Source of the DNA: CAYLOC01 sp964385195
GTDB lineage: Bacteria; Actinomycetota; Actinomycetes; Propionibacteriales; Nocardioidaceae
Direction: 5' to 3'
Length of the DNA stretch: 14,664 nucleotides
Assembly (NCBI GenBank): GCA_964385195.1
Contig: CAYLOC010000063.1
Coordinates: 1 to 14,664 of the forward strand
Position numbers and translations under genes: made by a program. The notes under the pieces are model-generated. The model made no database searches and was not told where the DNA came from. It saw only the letters and a program-made list of their open reading frames with translations. Of the stretch, positions 7,901-13,724 are shown piece after piece (positions within the stretch are counted from its first letter, which is position 1; each line of letters opens with the position of its first letter).

Positions 7901-9399
7901 AGCTGGTGAAGACTCAGACGAGCTTCGCGGCGACGGTGAGCAACGCCAAGCAGGCGCCGGTGTTCGGCAGCCACGCCCGCACGGGCAAGGTGTTGACCGT
8001 GCACGGTGAGAAGGTCACCTTGCGTCAGGACTCGGCAGCCGGTGATGAGTGGTCCCCGATCACGGACTACCCGATGCCGGTGATGGACAATGCCGTGGCC
8101 TACAACAACGGCAAGGTCTACGTCCTGGGCGGCAGCGACGGCACGACGCAGTACGCCGACGCCAACGTCTATGACCCGACCACGCAGTCTTGGACCCCGA
8201 TCGCGGACATGCCCGAAGCGCTCAACGGCGCCTCGGCGGTGTTCATGGGCGGCACGCTGTATGTCATCGGCGGCTGGAACGCCTCCGGCAACACCAGCAG
8301 CCATGCCTACGCCTACGACCCGGGCAGCGACTCCTGGACCCAGCTGGCGGACATGCCAGGCGCCGTCAGCGGTGCCGGGCTGGCCGCGCTGCAGGGCAAG
8401 CTGTACGTGGTGGGCGGCTGCACCACCGGTGCGTGCCTCCCCGGCTCGGACTCGGTGTTCAGCTACGACCCCGGCAGCGACTCCTGGAGCGAGGGACCGT
8501 CCTACCCCAGCGTCGTGGCCTTCACCGCCTGTGGCGGTGTCGGCGGCGCGGTGGTGTGTGCCGGCGGTGTGAACCCCGACTCCAACACCTCGCTGACCGC
8601 GACGTACGCGATGGTGCCGGGCTCGGGTAGCTGGACGCAGAAGGCAGACCTGCCCATGGATGCATGGGCTGCCTCCTACGCCGCGGCCAACGGCAAGCTG
8701 GAGGTGATGGGTGGCGCGATCAACAACGGCGTGACCCTGACCAACCAGGGCTACGCCTACGACCCGGCCACCAACGAGTGGACGGCGCTGCCGAACTCCA
8801 ACAACACCGTCTACCGTGGAGGGGCCTCCTGCGGCCTGTTCAAGGTCGGCGGATCCACCGGCGGGTTCAGCCCCGTGGCATTCGGTGAGACCCTCCCCGG
8901 GTACACCGAGTGTGGTGGCGGCGGCGACGTGTCCTGGCTGAGCGAGAACAACACCGAGTTCGACGTGGCCCCCGGTGACACCGTCACCGTCCAGGTCACG
9001 CTCGACGCCGGCGCGGTCTCCCAGCCCGGTGACTACATGGCATCGCTGAACGTCACCGCCAACACGCCGTACCAGGTGGAGTCGGTCGACGTGACCATGC
9101 ACGTCCAGCCACCACGCAGCTGGGGCAAGATCGCCGGCACGGTGACCGATGAGTCCGGCAACCCGTTAGCCGGTGCCACGGTGCAGATCTGCACCATGTG
9201 GGACCGCTACATGGGCTGCGGCAACGTCACCTACACCCTGAAGACCGATGCAGATGGCCACTACCAGCTGTGGCTCAACCGCGGCTACAACCCGCTGGCC
9301 ATCATCGCGGCGAAGGACGGCTACCAGCCGAAGTTCGAGATCGCAAAGATCCATCGGGGTCAGACCACAACCGTCAACTTCACCCTCAAGGAGGCATAA
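4975..9399 (+). CDS. Secreted multidomain S53 (sedolisin) serine-carboxyl protease with Kelch and beta-sandwich domains
   Basis: The ATG at 4975 is chosen for AGGGAG (4961-4966) and the signal peptide it opens (MPHRRHLRRL, hydrophobic core, AQA cleavage near residue 33); total 1474 residues. The S53 domain spans about 106-439 with Glu186 and Asp190 in WTIEAAMD, oxyanion Asp265 in SSGDTG, and catalytic Ser368 in GGTSLSSP. The calcium-site motif is FDVTD (Asp403, Asp406) and WDGPTGLGTPNG. The pro-region (34-105) is much shorter than the usual pro-kumamolisin domain. Then follow carboxypeptidase-regulatory-like domains (445-525 and 530-602), a KPKPKP linker, a MAM/choice-of-anchor-like jelly roll (about 662-820), a third regulatory-like domain (825-914), a beta-sandwich half (915-962), a six-repeat Kelch propeller (1024-1312), the other sandwich half (1319-1380) and a fourth regulatory-like domain (1383-1474). 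No LPXTG or C-terminal membrane anchor is seen, so it is probably released, degrading extracellular protein, with the C-terminal domains binding substrate or surface. Confidence 0.93.
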   Translation: MPHRRHLRRLTALVATPLVVAGMSLAFAGQAQATTSVSPQSGSSPTVSDHDGSAAKVKATKADRYKPAGCATLTAAQRNSPVPHATCFALGYTNTAGKLLSPDDGPPSTATTPEEFQDAYNLPDGGEGSTVAIVDAFGYSTAEEDLAVFRDYYGLPPCTSENGCFTTMDQRGGTDFPPDDPGWTIEAAMDMDAVSAVCPKCNILFIQADSNSFDDLGAAVDMAASIPGVVAISNSYGVDGENPAQTGYDHYYEHPGIAVTVSSGDTGNVQSWPATNDTVVAVGGTTLTQDDSERGWHESVWGNPNGGDGAGSGCSLYEPVPEWQADVATTCGDFKATADISADADPATGIAVYNTIGQSGWGQWGGTSLSSPLIAGMYGVAGTPTPDTYPVSYAYANTEALFDVTDGANNNCGTKLCEGVPGWDGPTGLGTPNGIAALTQGETGQIVGTVTDADSGEALAGVSITAADAEGNEFSATTGDDGTYDLHAPAGTYTVTASKFGYADKSVEGVQVTVNEQVTADFALSAQPTATVSGTVTDGSGHGWPMRAEITVENTPGDAVFSNPYTGRYSLSLPKGSTYTLHVTSADLPGYKTRDVTVDLTGNAMVGTPPHKRAHTGAKSTALAFKPKPKPAPSAVHQNIDLDVDASVCTAPGYGYTYDGSGTDFEGWTGTEPQDGWSVVDNAGTGQTWEFNDPGGRGNLTGGSGNFAIVDSDEYGIDGVQDTSLVSPVVDLSGMDTPEIGFDTDFNAIGDQKGTVDLSVDGGETWTTVWETTGEDVQGHVDVPIPDAANQSQVQVRFHFTASWGWWWELDNVFVGNRSCDPSEGGLVAGIVTDDNTGDPVNGATVTSDANEEEFGVTAETPQDANLSDGYYWLFSSHTGQTGFTVAKGQYAPATGSVNVPVDYVAHSDFELRAGHLVVDPGSIEKTLRMGRSASAPVTFTNDGTESVHVKLGEQDGGFTPLNGQHLAKTPGAPTKLVKTQTSFAATVSNAKQAPVFGSHARTGKVLTVHGEKVTLRQDSAAGDEWSPITDYPMPVMDNAVAYNNGKVYVLGGSDGTTQYADANVYDPTTQSWTPIADMPEALNGASAVFMGGTLYVIGGWNASGNTSSHAYAYDPGSDSWTQLADMPGAVSGAGLAALQGKLYVVGGCTTGACLPGSDSVFSYDPGSDSWSEGPSYPSVVAFTACGGVGGAVVCAGGVNPDSNTSLTATYAMVPGSGSWTQKADLPMDAWAASYAAANGKLEVMGGAINNGVTLTNQGYAYDPATNEWTALPNSNNTVYRGGASCGLFKVGGSTGGFSPVAFGETLPGYTECGGGGDVSWLSENNTEFDVAPGDTVTVQVTLDAGAVSQPGDYMASLNVTANTPYQVESVDVTMHVQPPRSWGKIAGTVTDESGNPLAGATVQICTMWDRYMGCGNVTYTLKTDADGHYQLWLNRGYNPLAIIAAKDGYQPKFEIAKIHRGQTTTVNFTLKEA

Positions 9400-9412
9400 C
9401 CACACCAGTCGC

Positions 9413-9448
9413 AGGAGGGGTGTCCCGGTTCTCCGGGGCACCCCTCCT
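9413..9448. terminator. Strong bidirectional hairpin terminator
   Basis: A 16-bp stem (arms 9413-9428 and 9433-9448, one G-U pair) closes on the four-base loop TTCT. It begins 14 bases after the protease stop and ends 18 bases before the pspAB stop on the other strand, so it can end both converging units. There is no T-tract, which is common among actinobacterial terminators. Confidence 0.8.
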
Positions 9449-9466
9449 CGCATGTGGGCGCGGAGG

Positions 9467-10036
9467 CTACAGCCCGGGAGCGCCCCAGATCGCCATCCAT
9501 CGGGTCAGGTCCGGCTCGATGGTCACGTCATTGCCGAGCTCACCGCGGATCTGCAGCTCCAAGGCGTTGTCGCGGCGGTGGTCACCGGTCGGTGCGAACG
9601 GATAGAACGTGCCCTGCTTGTACAGGTAGACCAGGCCGACCTTGCGGCCGTCACCGTCGGTGAACACCACCAGCGTGCACAGCAGGGACGTACTGAACCC
9701 GGCCGCCTCGAGGCTGGTGTTGACGGCGTGGACGTCAGTGATGAGATCCGGTAACCGGTCGGGGTCGTTGCGGCAGATCAGCCAGGTGAACCCGAAGTCG
9801 TCGGTTGTCCGCTCCACCTTCGGGCCCTGGTCGGCATCCAGCAACTGCTGGACGTCGGCCTCGGTGGCCGCGAACGCCCCTCCCTCGACCTCCCGGTAGC
9901 ACACCGATGCGACACCGGTCGGGGTGAACCCGCTGGAGACCTGCAGGGTGATTGCGGCCGACGGTACGGCGAACAGGTTGTCGAGGTTGGCCTTCGGCGG
10001 GTCACTGCGCCCGAATAACTTGGAGAAGAATCCCAT
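9467..10036 (-). CDS. pspAB: PspA-associated protein PspAB
   Basis: This is a 189-residue protein from the ATG at 10036-10034, with GAGAGG (10050-10045) as a moderate ribosome site. It opens with MGFFSKLFGRSDPPKANLDNLF, the N-terminal pattern of the PspAB family that accompanies PspA and HtpX in actinobacteria. It has no signal peptide, membrane segment or known catalytic motif, so it is likely cytosolic. Visible features include FGFTWLICRNDPDRLPDL (81-98) and VVFTDGDGRKVGLVYLYKQG (123-142), which suggest an alpha/beta fold. Its biochemical role is not established; co-occurrence points to the Psp envelope-stress response. It is the last gene of the pspA-pspAA-htpX-pspAB series and is separated from htpX by a 90-base gap mostly filled by a large palindrome, which may set its expression apart. 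Confidence 0.85.
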   Translation of the reverse strand: MGFFSKLFGRSDPPKANLDNLFAVPSAAITLQVSSGFTPTGVASVCYREVEGGAFAATEADVQQLLDADQGPKVERTTDDFGFTWLICRNDPDRLPDLITDVHAVNTSLEAAGFSTSLLCTLVVFTDGDGRKVGLVYLYKQGTFYPFAPTGDHRRDNALELQIRGELGNDVTIEPDLTRWMAIWGAPGL

Positions 10037-10058
10037 CGGCCTACCCTCTCACGTCCGC

Positions 10059-10128
10059 GACCGAACACCCGCCACCCACCGTTTCAGCGGCGTATGAGCG
10101 GAAAACGGTGGGTGGCGGGTGTTCGGTC
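10059..10128. repeat. Perfect 26-bp inverted repeat between htpX and pspAB
   Basis: The left arm (10059-10084, starting GACCGAACACCC) and right arm (10103-10128, ending GGGTGTTCGGTC) are exact reverse complements, with an 18-base loop (10085-10102). The htpX stop codon (10129-10127) lies across the outer end of the right arm. On the pspAB-coding strand the hairpin is followed by G-rich sequence, not a T-tract, and ends about nine bases before the pspAB ribosome site. It could be a terminator or attenuator, a processing or stabilising structure, or a copy of a dispersed palindromic element. Confidence 0.9.
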
Positions 10129-11029
10129 AGTTGGTGGGGCGGGACAGGTCCTGGGAGATCTTGCTCAGCTGCTCCAGCCGCTTCTCCAGGGACGGGTGGG
10201 TGGAGAACAGCCCGACCACGGACTCCTTGTGCAGCGCCGGCGCGAACATGAACGCGTTGAACGCCTGCTCCTGCCGCAGGTCACGGGTGGGAATCCGCGA
10301 CATCTCCCCGGAGATCTTGGTCAGCGCCGAAGCCAGCGCGGACGGGTTGCCGGTGAGGTAGGCGCCGGAGCGGTCCGCGCAGAGCTCCCGGTACCGGCTC
10401 AGCGCGCGGGTGAGCAGGAAGGAGATGACGTAGACGATGATGCTGCCCAGCCAGATGCCGAGGAAGACCATCTGGCTCTGCTGGTTGCGGTTGCGGCCCA
10501 TGCCGCCGAAGAGGAACCCCCACCGCATCACGAGTCCGGCGATGACGCCGAGGAACCCGGCGATCGTCATCACCATCACGTCGCGGTGGGCGACGTGGGA
10601 CAGCTCGTGGGAGAGGACTCCCTCCAGCTCCTTCTCGTCGAGCCGGCGCAGGATCCCGGTGGTGACGCAGACCACCGACTTCTCGGGGCTGCGTCCGGTC
10701 GCGAACGCGTTCGGTACGTCGGTGTGGGCGATCGCCACGCGGGGCTTCTTCATGTCTGCCAGCGCGCACAACCGGTCGATCATGCCGTGCAGCTCCGGTG
10801 CCTGCTCCGGTGTGACGTCCCGGGCACGCATGGCCGTGGTCGCCAGCTTGTCGGAGAAGAACCACTGGCCCAGGCCGAGCAGCCCGGCGATCACGAGCAC
10901 CGCGACCCAGGAGGCGCCCTGCCAGATCAGCACCGCCATGACGGTGACATACAGCGCACCGAGCAGGAACATGACCGTGCTCATCCGGACGGTCAGACCG
11001 GTGTCGCGACGAAAACGGGTCTTGGCCAT
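10127..11029 (-). CDS. htpX: HtpX-type membrane zinc metalloprotease (M48)
   Basis: This is a 300-residue integral membrane protease that degrades misfolded membrane proteins. The zinc site is HELSH (141-145), with the third ligand probably Glu215 in RYRELCADR. Predicted membrane segments are at about 15-36, 40-58, 152-172 and 187-208, the usual HtpX layout. The length is normal. The ATG at 11029-11027 opens MAKTRFRRDTGLTVRM, an actinobacterial HtpX-like start, although its ribosome site is poor (GGCGGGACG, somewhat far). The gene follows pspAA after 126 bases, long enough for its own promoter, and a candidate sigma-E-type promoter is present there. The stop codon overlaps the large palindrome at 10059-10128. 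Role in envelope quality control is established for the family; cooperation with PspA here is inferred from gene order. Confidence 0.95.
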   Translation of the reverse strand: MAKTRFRRDTGLTVRMSTVMFLLGALYVTVMAVLIWQGASWVAVLVIAGLLGLGQWFFSDKLATTAMRARDVTPEQAPELHGMIDRLCALADMKKPRVAIAHTDVPNAFATGRSPEKSVVCVTTGILRRLDEKELEGVLSHELSHVAHRDVMVMTIAGFLGVIAGLVMRWGFLFGGMGRNRNQQSQMVFLGIWLGSIIVYVISFLLTRALSRYRELCADRSGAYLTGNPSALASALTKISGEMSRIPTRDLRQEQAFNAFMFAPALHKESVVGLFSTHPSLEKRLEQLSKISQDLSRPTN

Positions 11030-11119
11030 ATGTGGCGCGTCCCGCCTCTCTGTGCTCGGAAAACCTCTTGAGTCGATCGTACGCCGACGGCACGGCCGAC
11101 GACGCTCGTCGTCTAGTAA

Positions 11120-11145
11120 GACGCTCCAGCGGCCCGGTTTGTTCC
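11120..11145 (-). promoter_or_regulatory. Candidate sigma-E-type (ECF) promoter upstream of htpX
   Basis: On the minus strand GGAAC (11145-11141) is followed after 17 bases by CGTC (11123-11120). GGAAC with CGTT or TC-type -10 boxes is the pattern of actinobacterial envelope-stress sigma-E promoters. The leader to htpX would be about 80 bases and starts near a small hairpin (GACGACG-CT-CGTCGTC, 11098-11113). The last base of CGTC departs from the CGTT consensus, so confidence is moderate to low. Confidence 0.4.
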
Positions 11146-11155
11146 GAGGTCGCCG

Positions 11156-11464
11156 TCAGACCTCGGTGGCCTCCGCGGTCGTCGTCCGGCCGGGAATCAG
11201 ACCCTCGTCCCCGAGCAGGTCCTGTACCTCCTCGATGGAGGCGTCGCTGAAGGGAAGCAGCAGGTCGGACTCGATGAACTCATCCAGCGGCACCGGCGTA
11301 CCCACCGAGCGCACCTTGTCCAGCAAGGCGCCCAAGGCCGCGGTGAACTGCTCGGTCTCACCACGCTGGACGGAGGCTTCGAGCTTCTCGTCCAACTCGT
11401 TCAGCGCGTCCACCTCGGCGTCGGGTACGTCGTACTGGCCCTCGCTGAGGATGCGGATGATCAT
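11156..11464 (-). CDS. pspAA: PspA-associated protein PspAA
   Basis: This is a 102-residue soluble acidic protein. It begins MIIRILSEGQYDVPD and includes LNELDEKLEASV and FTAALGALLDKVRSVGTPVP, the pattern of the small PspAA partner encoded just after pspA in many bacteria and archaea. Its start codon overlaps the pspA stop (ATGA, 11464-11461), and AGGAGG lies seven bases upstream inside pspA, so translation is coupled. There is no signal peptide or membrane segment. Its molecular function is not settled; physical or functional association with PspA is inferred from the overlap and from the family's recurrent linkage. Confidence 0.88.
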   Translation of the reverse strand: MIIRILSEGQYDVPDAEVDALNELDEKLEASVQRGETEQFTAALGALLDKVRSVGTPVPLDEFIESDLLLPFSDASIEEVQDLLGDEGLIPGRTTTAEATEV

Positions 11465-12258
11465 GCCTGCTCCTCCTGGGCACGGGCAGAGTGTCCCTGG
11501 TCGCTGGTGGAGCTGCTGGAGTCGGACTTCTCCCCCTCGATCTGCTGGGTCTGGCTGCCGCTGCCGAGCTGAGCCCGCATCTGCTCCAGCTCGGAGTCGA
11601 TGCTGCTCTGGGCGCCCATCTGCTCCAGCTCCCGTGTGATGTCGTCCTTGCCGCCACCTAGTGGCGTGTCCAGGGCACCGGAGTCGATGAGCTCATCGAC
11701 CGCACCCGCACGAGCCTGCATCTCGGCAGTCTTGTCCTCCGCGCGCTGAACGGCCATGCCGATGTCGCCCATCTCCTCGGAGATGCCGGAGAACGCGGAG
11801 TTGATCTGCGACTGCGCCTCGGCCGCGGTGTAGGTGGCCTTGAGGGTCTCCTTCTTGGTGCGGAACGCCTCGACCTTGGCCTGCAGACGCTGCGAGGCCG
11901 TGGTCAGCTTCTCCTCCTCGCCCTGGAGCTGGGCATGCTGCTGCTGCAGGTCACTGATCTGCTGCTGCAGACCGGACCGGCGCGTCAGCGCCTCCCGCGC
12001 CAGGTCCTCCCGGCCGCCGGCGAGCGCCTGCTGGGCCTGGCCGTGCAGCTTCTCCGCCTGTTGCTCCAGCTTCTGCATCTGCAGCTCGATCCGCTTGCGG
12101 CTGGTCGCCACGTCGGCGAGCCCCCGGCGTACCTTCTGCAGCAGCTCCCGCTGCTTGGTGTAGCTGTAGTCGAGCGTCTCCCGCGGATCCTCCGCTCGGT
12201 CCAGGGCCTTGTTCGCCTTGGAGCGGAAGATGAGCGCGAACCTCTGCATGATCCCCAT
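11461..12258 (-). CDS. pspA: PspA/IM30 (ESCRT-III-like) envelope-stress protein
   Basis: This is a 265-residue, mostly coiled-coil protein of the PspA/Vipp1 family, which assembles on the inner face of the membrane and limits proton leakage or remodels lipid. The N-terminal amphipathic helix is MGIMQRFALIFRSKANKAL (1-19), followed by the conserved DRAEDPRETLDYSY (20-33) and long heptad-rich helices to about residue 190, rich in Gln and Leu. The end (about 232-265) is a Ser/Glu/Gln-rich low-complexity tail that looks disordered. The ATG at 12258 has AAGGG upstream; the ATG at residue 4 is possible but would cut the amphipathic helix. It heads the pspA-pspAA-htpX-pspAB series. No PspF, PspB or PspC gene is present, as is usual for actinobacteria, so control lies elsewhere. 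Confidence 0.95.
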   Translation of the reverse strand: MGIMQRFALIFRSKANKALDRAEDPRETLDYSYTKQRELLQKVRRGLADVATSRKRIELQMQKLEQQAEKLHGQAQQALAGGREDLAREALTRRSGLQQQISDLQQQHAQLQGEEEKLTTASQRLQAKVEAFRTKKETLKATYTAAEAQSQINSAFSGISEEMGDIGMAVQRAEDKTAEMQARAGAVDELIDSGALDTPLGGGKDDITRELEQMGAQSSIDSELEQMRAQLGSGSQTQQIEGEKSDSSSSTSDQGHSARAQEEQA

Positions 12259-12309
12259 CGAGTCGCCCTTACCCCTTCTCGGTGTGCAGTTTCGGACGGC
12301 GTGACGTGA

Positions 12310-12337
12310 TTGCCGCTGGCACCGTCTATCCTATGGT
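12310..12337 (+). promoter_or_regulatory. Candidate promoter in the pspA/DUF3043 divergent region
   Basis: On the plus strand TTGCCG (12310-12315) and TATGGT (12332-12337) are 16 bases apart, each matching the sigma-70 consensus at four of six positions. It would give DUF3043 a leader of about 170 bases. On the minus strand TAGGAT (12333-12328) overlaps the same place and could be a -10 box for pspA, so the two promoters may compete. No clear -35 accompanies the latter. Confidence 0.35.
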
Positions 12338-12512
12338 CGTTACGCCAATGCCCCCAGCCTACGCCCTGGCGCGGCCACTGGCCCATGCGCGCCCCGGGCC
12401 ACCACCAGTGCGGTGGGTCGGGCGTGCCTCGCCTCGGAGAGTATCGTGGGGGTGTCAACCCCGTCTTGCGCGCGCCGTCGCGCGCTGAGAACCACGTGAG
12501 TGAGGCCCCCTG

Positions 12513-13097
12513 TTGTTTGGTCGTCGTACCGCGCCGGAGACTGTCGACCCGGAAGTGGACGGCACTGAGCCGGAGTCGCCCCAGGGCAAGGGGCGCCCGA
12601 CTCCGAAGCGTCGGGACGCCGAGGCGGCCCGGAAGAAGCGCAACTCGCCGCCGCGCACCAAGAAGGAAGCCAACAAGCTGCACAAGGAGCGCATGCGCGA
12701 GCAGCGTCTGAAGCAGCGCAAGGCGATGGAGACCGGTGAGGAACGGTATCTGCCTGCCCGCGACCGTGGTTCGGTACGCCGGTTCATCCGTGACTGGGTG
12801 GATGCCCGCCGCACGATCGGGGAGTTCCTGCTCCCGGTGTTCTTCCTCATCGTGGTGATGGTCTACATCCGCACCCCCTACAGCGGGACGTTGAGCACGT
12901 TCTTATGGCTGGTCATCCTCGCGGCCATGGTGTTGGACTCGGTCCGTGTGGTCCGGGGCGTGAAGAAGGCGATCACGGTGAAGTTCGGCGCCGATGAGAC
13001 CAAGGGCATCACGATGTATGCGTTGATGCGTTCGTGGCAGATGCGGCGACTGCGGCTGCCGAAGCCCCAGGTCAAGCGCGGCGAAACGGTCAAATAG
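12513..13097 (+). CDS. DUF3043 family integral membrane protein
   Basis: This is a 194-residue protein of the actinobacterial DUF3043 family, of unknown function. The TTG at 12513 is taken as start (MFGRRTAPE): an in-frame TGA at 12501 rules out a longer form, and TGAGG at 12501-12505 serves as ribosome site. Residues 1-100 are hydrophilic and highly basic (KKRNSPPRTKKEANKLHKERMREQR in two parts, 41-65) and probably cytosolic. Two membrane segments follow, about 103-119 (EFLLPVFFLIVVMVYI) and 127-143 (LSTFLWLVILAAMVLDSV), joined by a very short loop, as a hairpin. The C-terminus is again basic. It diverges from pspA. A link to the Psp response is only positional. Confidence 0.85.
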   Translation: MFGRRTAPETVDPEVDGTEPESPQGKGRPTPKRRDAEAARKKRNSPPRTKKEANKLHKERMREQRLKQRKAMETGEERYLPARDRGSVRRFIRDWVDARRTIGEFLLPVFFLIVVMVYIRTPYSGTLSTFLWLVILAAMVLDSVRVVRGVKKAITVKFGADETKGITMYALMRSWQMRRLRLPKPQVKRGETVK

Positions 13098-13161
13098 GGA
13101 CGATCGACGGCACCGTCCGCCGCCCGTTCCGGCACCGCCGGGAGCGAAATTCGTGCAGACT

Positions 13162-13188
13162 TGTCACAAAGGGCACGCCTGCGGCATC
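13162..13188 (+). promoter_or_regulatory. Candidate autoregulated ECF promoter of the sigma gene
   Basis: TGTCACA (13162-13168) lies 16 bases before CATC (13185-13188). TGTCACA with a CGTC -10 box is a known ECF promoter type (ECF41), so this differs by one base. Transcription would begin about 13195-13198, leaving about 25 bases to the ATG at 13221 with its GGAGGG site, a compact leader typical of self-activating ECF genes. The factor that uses it is not known. Confidence 0.4.
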
Positions 13189-13220
13189 TCTCTAGGTGGG
13201 TACTCGGGGACGGAGGGCGG

Positions 13221-13724
13221 ATGTCTCAGCGGGCCGATCACGACGCGGCTTTCACCGATTTCGCCGCGGGGGTGACGCCGCGGCTGTTCCGTGCCGCGTT
13301 GTTGTTGTGCGGTGACTGGCACCTCGCCGAAGATCTGGTCCAGACGACGCTGGCCAAGCTTTACGTCAAGTGGCGTCGGGTGGACAAAGCCGCCAGTCCG
13401 CACGCCTACGCCCGCACCGCCTTGTTCCACACCTACCTGGCGCACAAGCGGCTGCGCCGCAGCACCGAGGTCCCCGCCGCTGACGCGTTGGACTCCGCTG
13501 CCATCACTCCCGATCCCACGAACCGGGTACTGGTCGCGGAGGCCCTCCGTGTGCTGCGTCCCCTGGATCGGGCCGTCGTGGTGCTGCGCTACTACGAGCA
13601 GGACTCGGTCGCCGAGACCGCGGCTGCGCTGGGACTGAGCGAGGGAGCGGTGCGGACCCGTGCCTCGCGAGCGCTGGCGCGGTTGCGTGCGGAGCTGTCG
13701 GAGTCCCGGGAGGAGAAGTCATGA
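13221..13724 (+). CDS. SigE-family ECF RNA polymerase sigma factor
   Basis: This is a 167-residue ECF sigma factor. The ATG at 13221 (MSQRADHDAAFTDF) has GGAGGG at 13212-13217; the in-frame TTG at 13161 would place coding sequence over the likely promoter. Region 2 covers about 8-72, with the core-binding and -10 motifs around LAEDLVQTTLAKLYVKW (35-51) and HAYARTALFHTYL. Region 4 covers about 107-157, with the helix-turn-helix SVAETAAALGLSEGAVRTRASRAL. There is no extra C-terminal domain. The pattern fits the SigE-like ECF family widespread in Streptomyces and relatives. It overlaps the next gene by four bases (ATGA), so the two are co-translated, the usual arrangement of an ECF factor and its membrane-bound antagonist or sensor. 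The target promoters are unknown. Confidence 0.93.
   Translation: MSQRADHDAAFTDFAAGVTPRLFRAALLLCGDWHLAEDLVQTTLAKLYVKWRRVDKAASPHAYARTALFHTYLAHKRLRRSTEVPAADALDSAAITPDPTNRVLVAEALRVLRPLDRAVVVLRYYEQDSVAETAAALGLSEGAVRTRASRALARLRAELSESREEKS

Noticed and set aside
6832..9102. Antisense open frame of 756 codons opposite the protease
   Set aside because: Same shadow signature; the plus strand has clear Kelch and sandwich domains in the correct frame.
10094..11071. Plus-strand open frame opposite htpX
   Set aside because: The minus strand encodes an unmistakable HtpX with HELSH; the plus frame is Gln/His/Asp-rich without a domain.
12456..12461. Perfect TTGACA on the minus strand upstream of pspA
   Set aside because: No -10-like hexamer at 16-18 bases, so it is not a convincing promoter on its own; it also forms part of a short GGGG/CCCC inverted repeat.
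12468..12486. GCGCGC palindromes before the DUF3043 gene
   Set aside because: Low-complexity GC alternation common in such genomes; no consistent operator pattern.
13106..13135. Possible terminator after the DUF3043 gene (GACGGCACCGTC and CCGGCACCGCCGG)
   Set aside because: Stems are only four to five base pairs with tiny loops in very GC-rich sequence; not distinguishable from chance.
13161..13220. Longer sigma factor starting at TTG 13161
   Set aside because: It lies on the probable promoter, has no ribosome site, and the 20 extra residues are not part of region 2; the ATG at 13221 is better.
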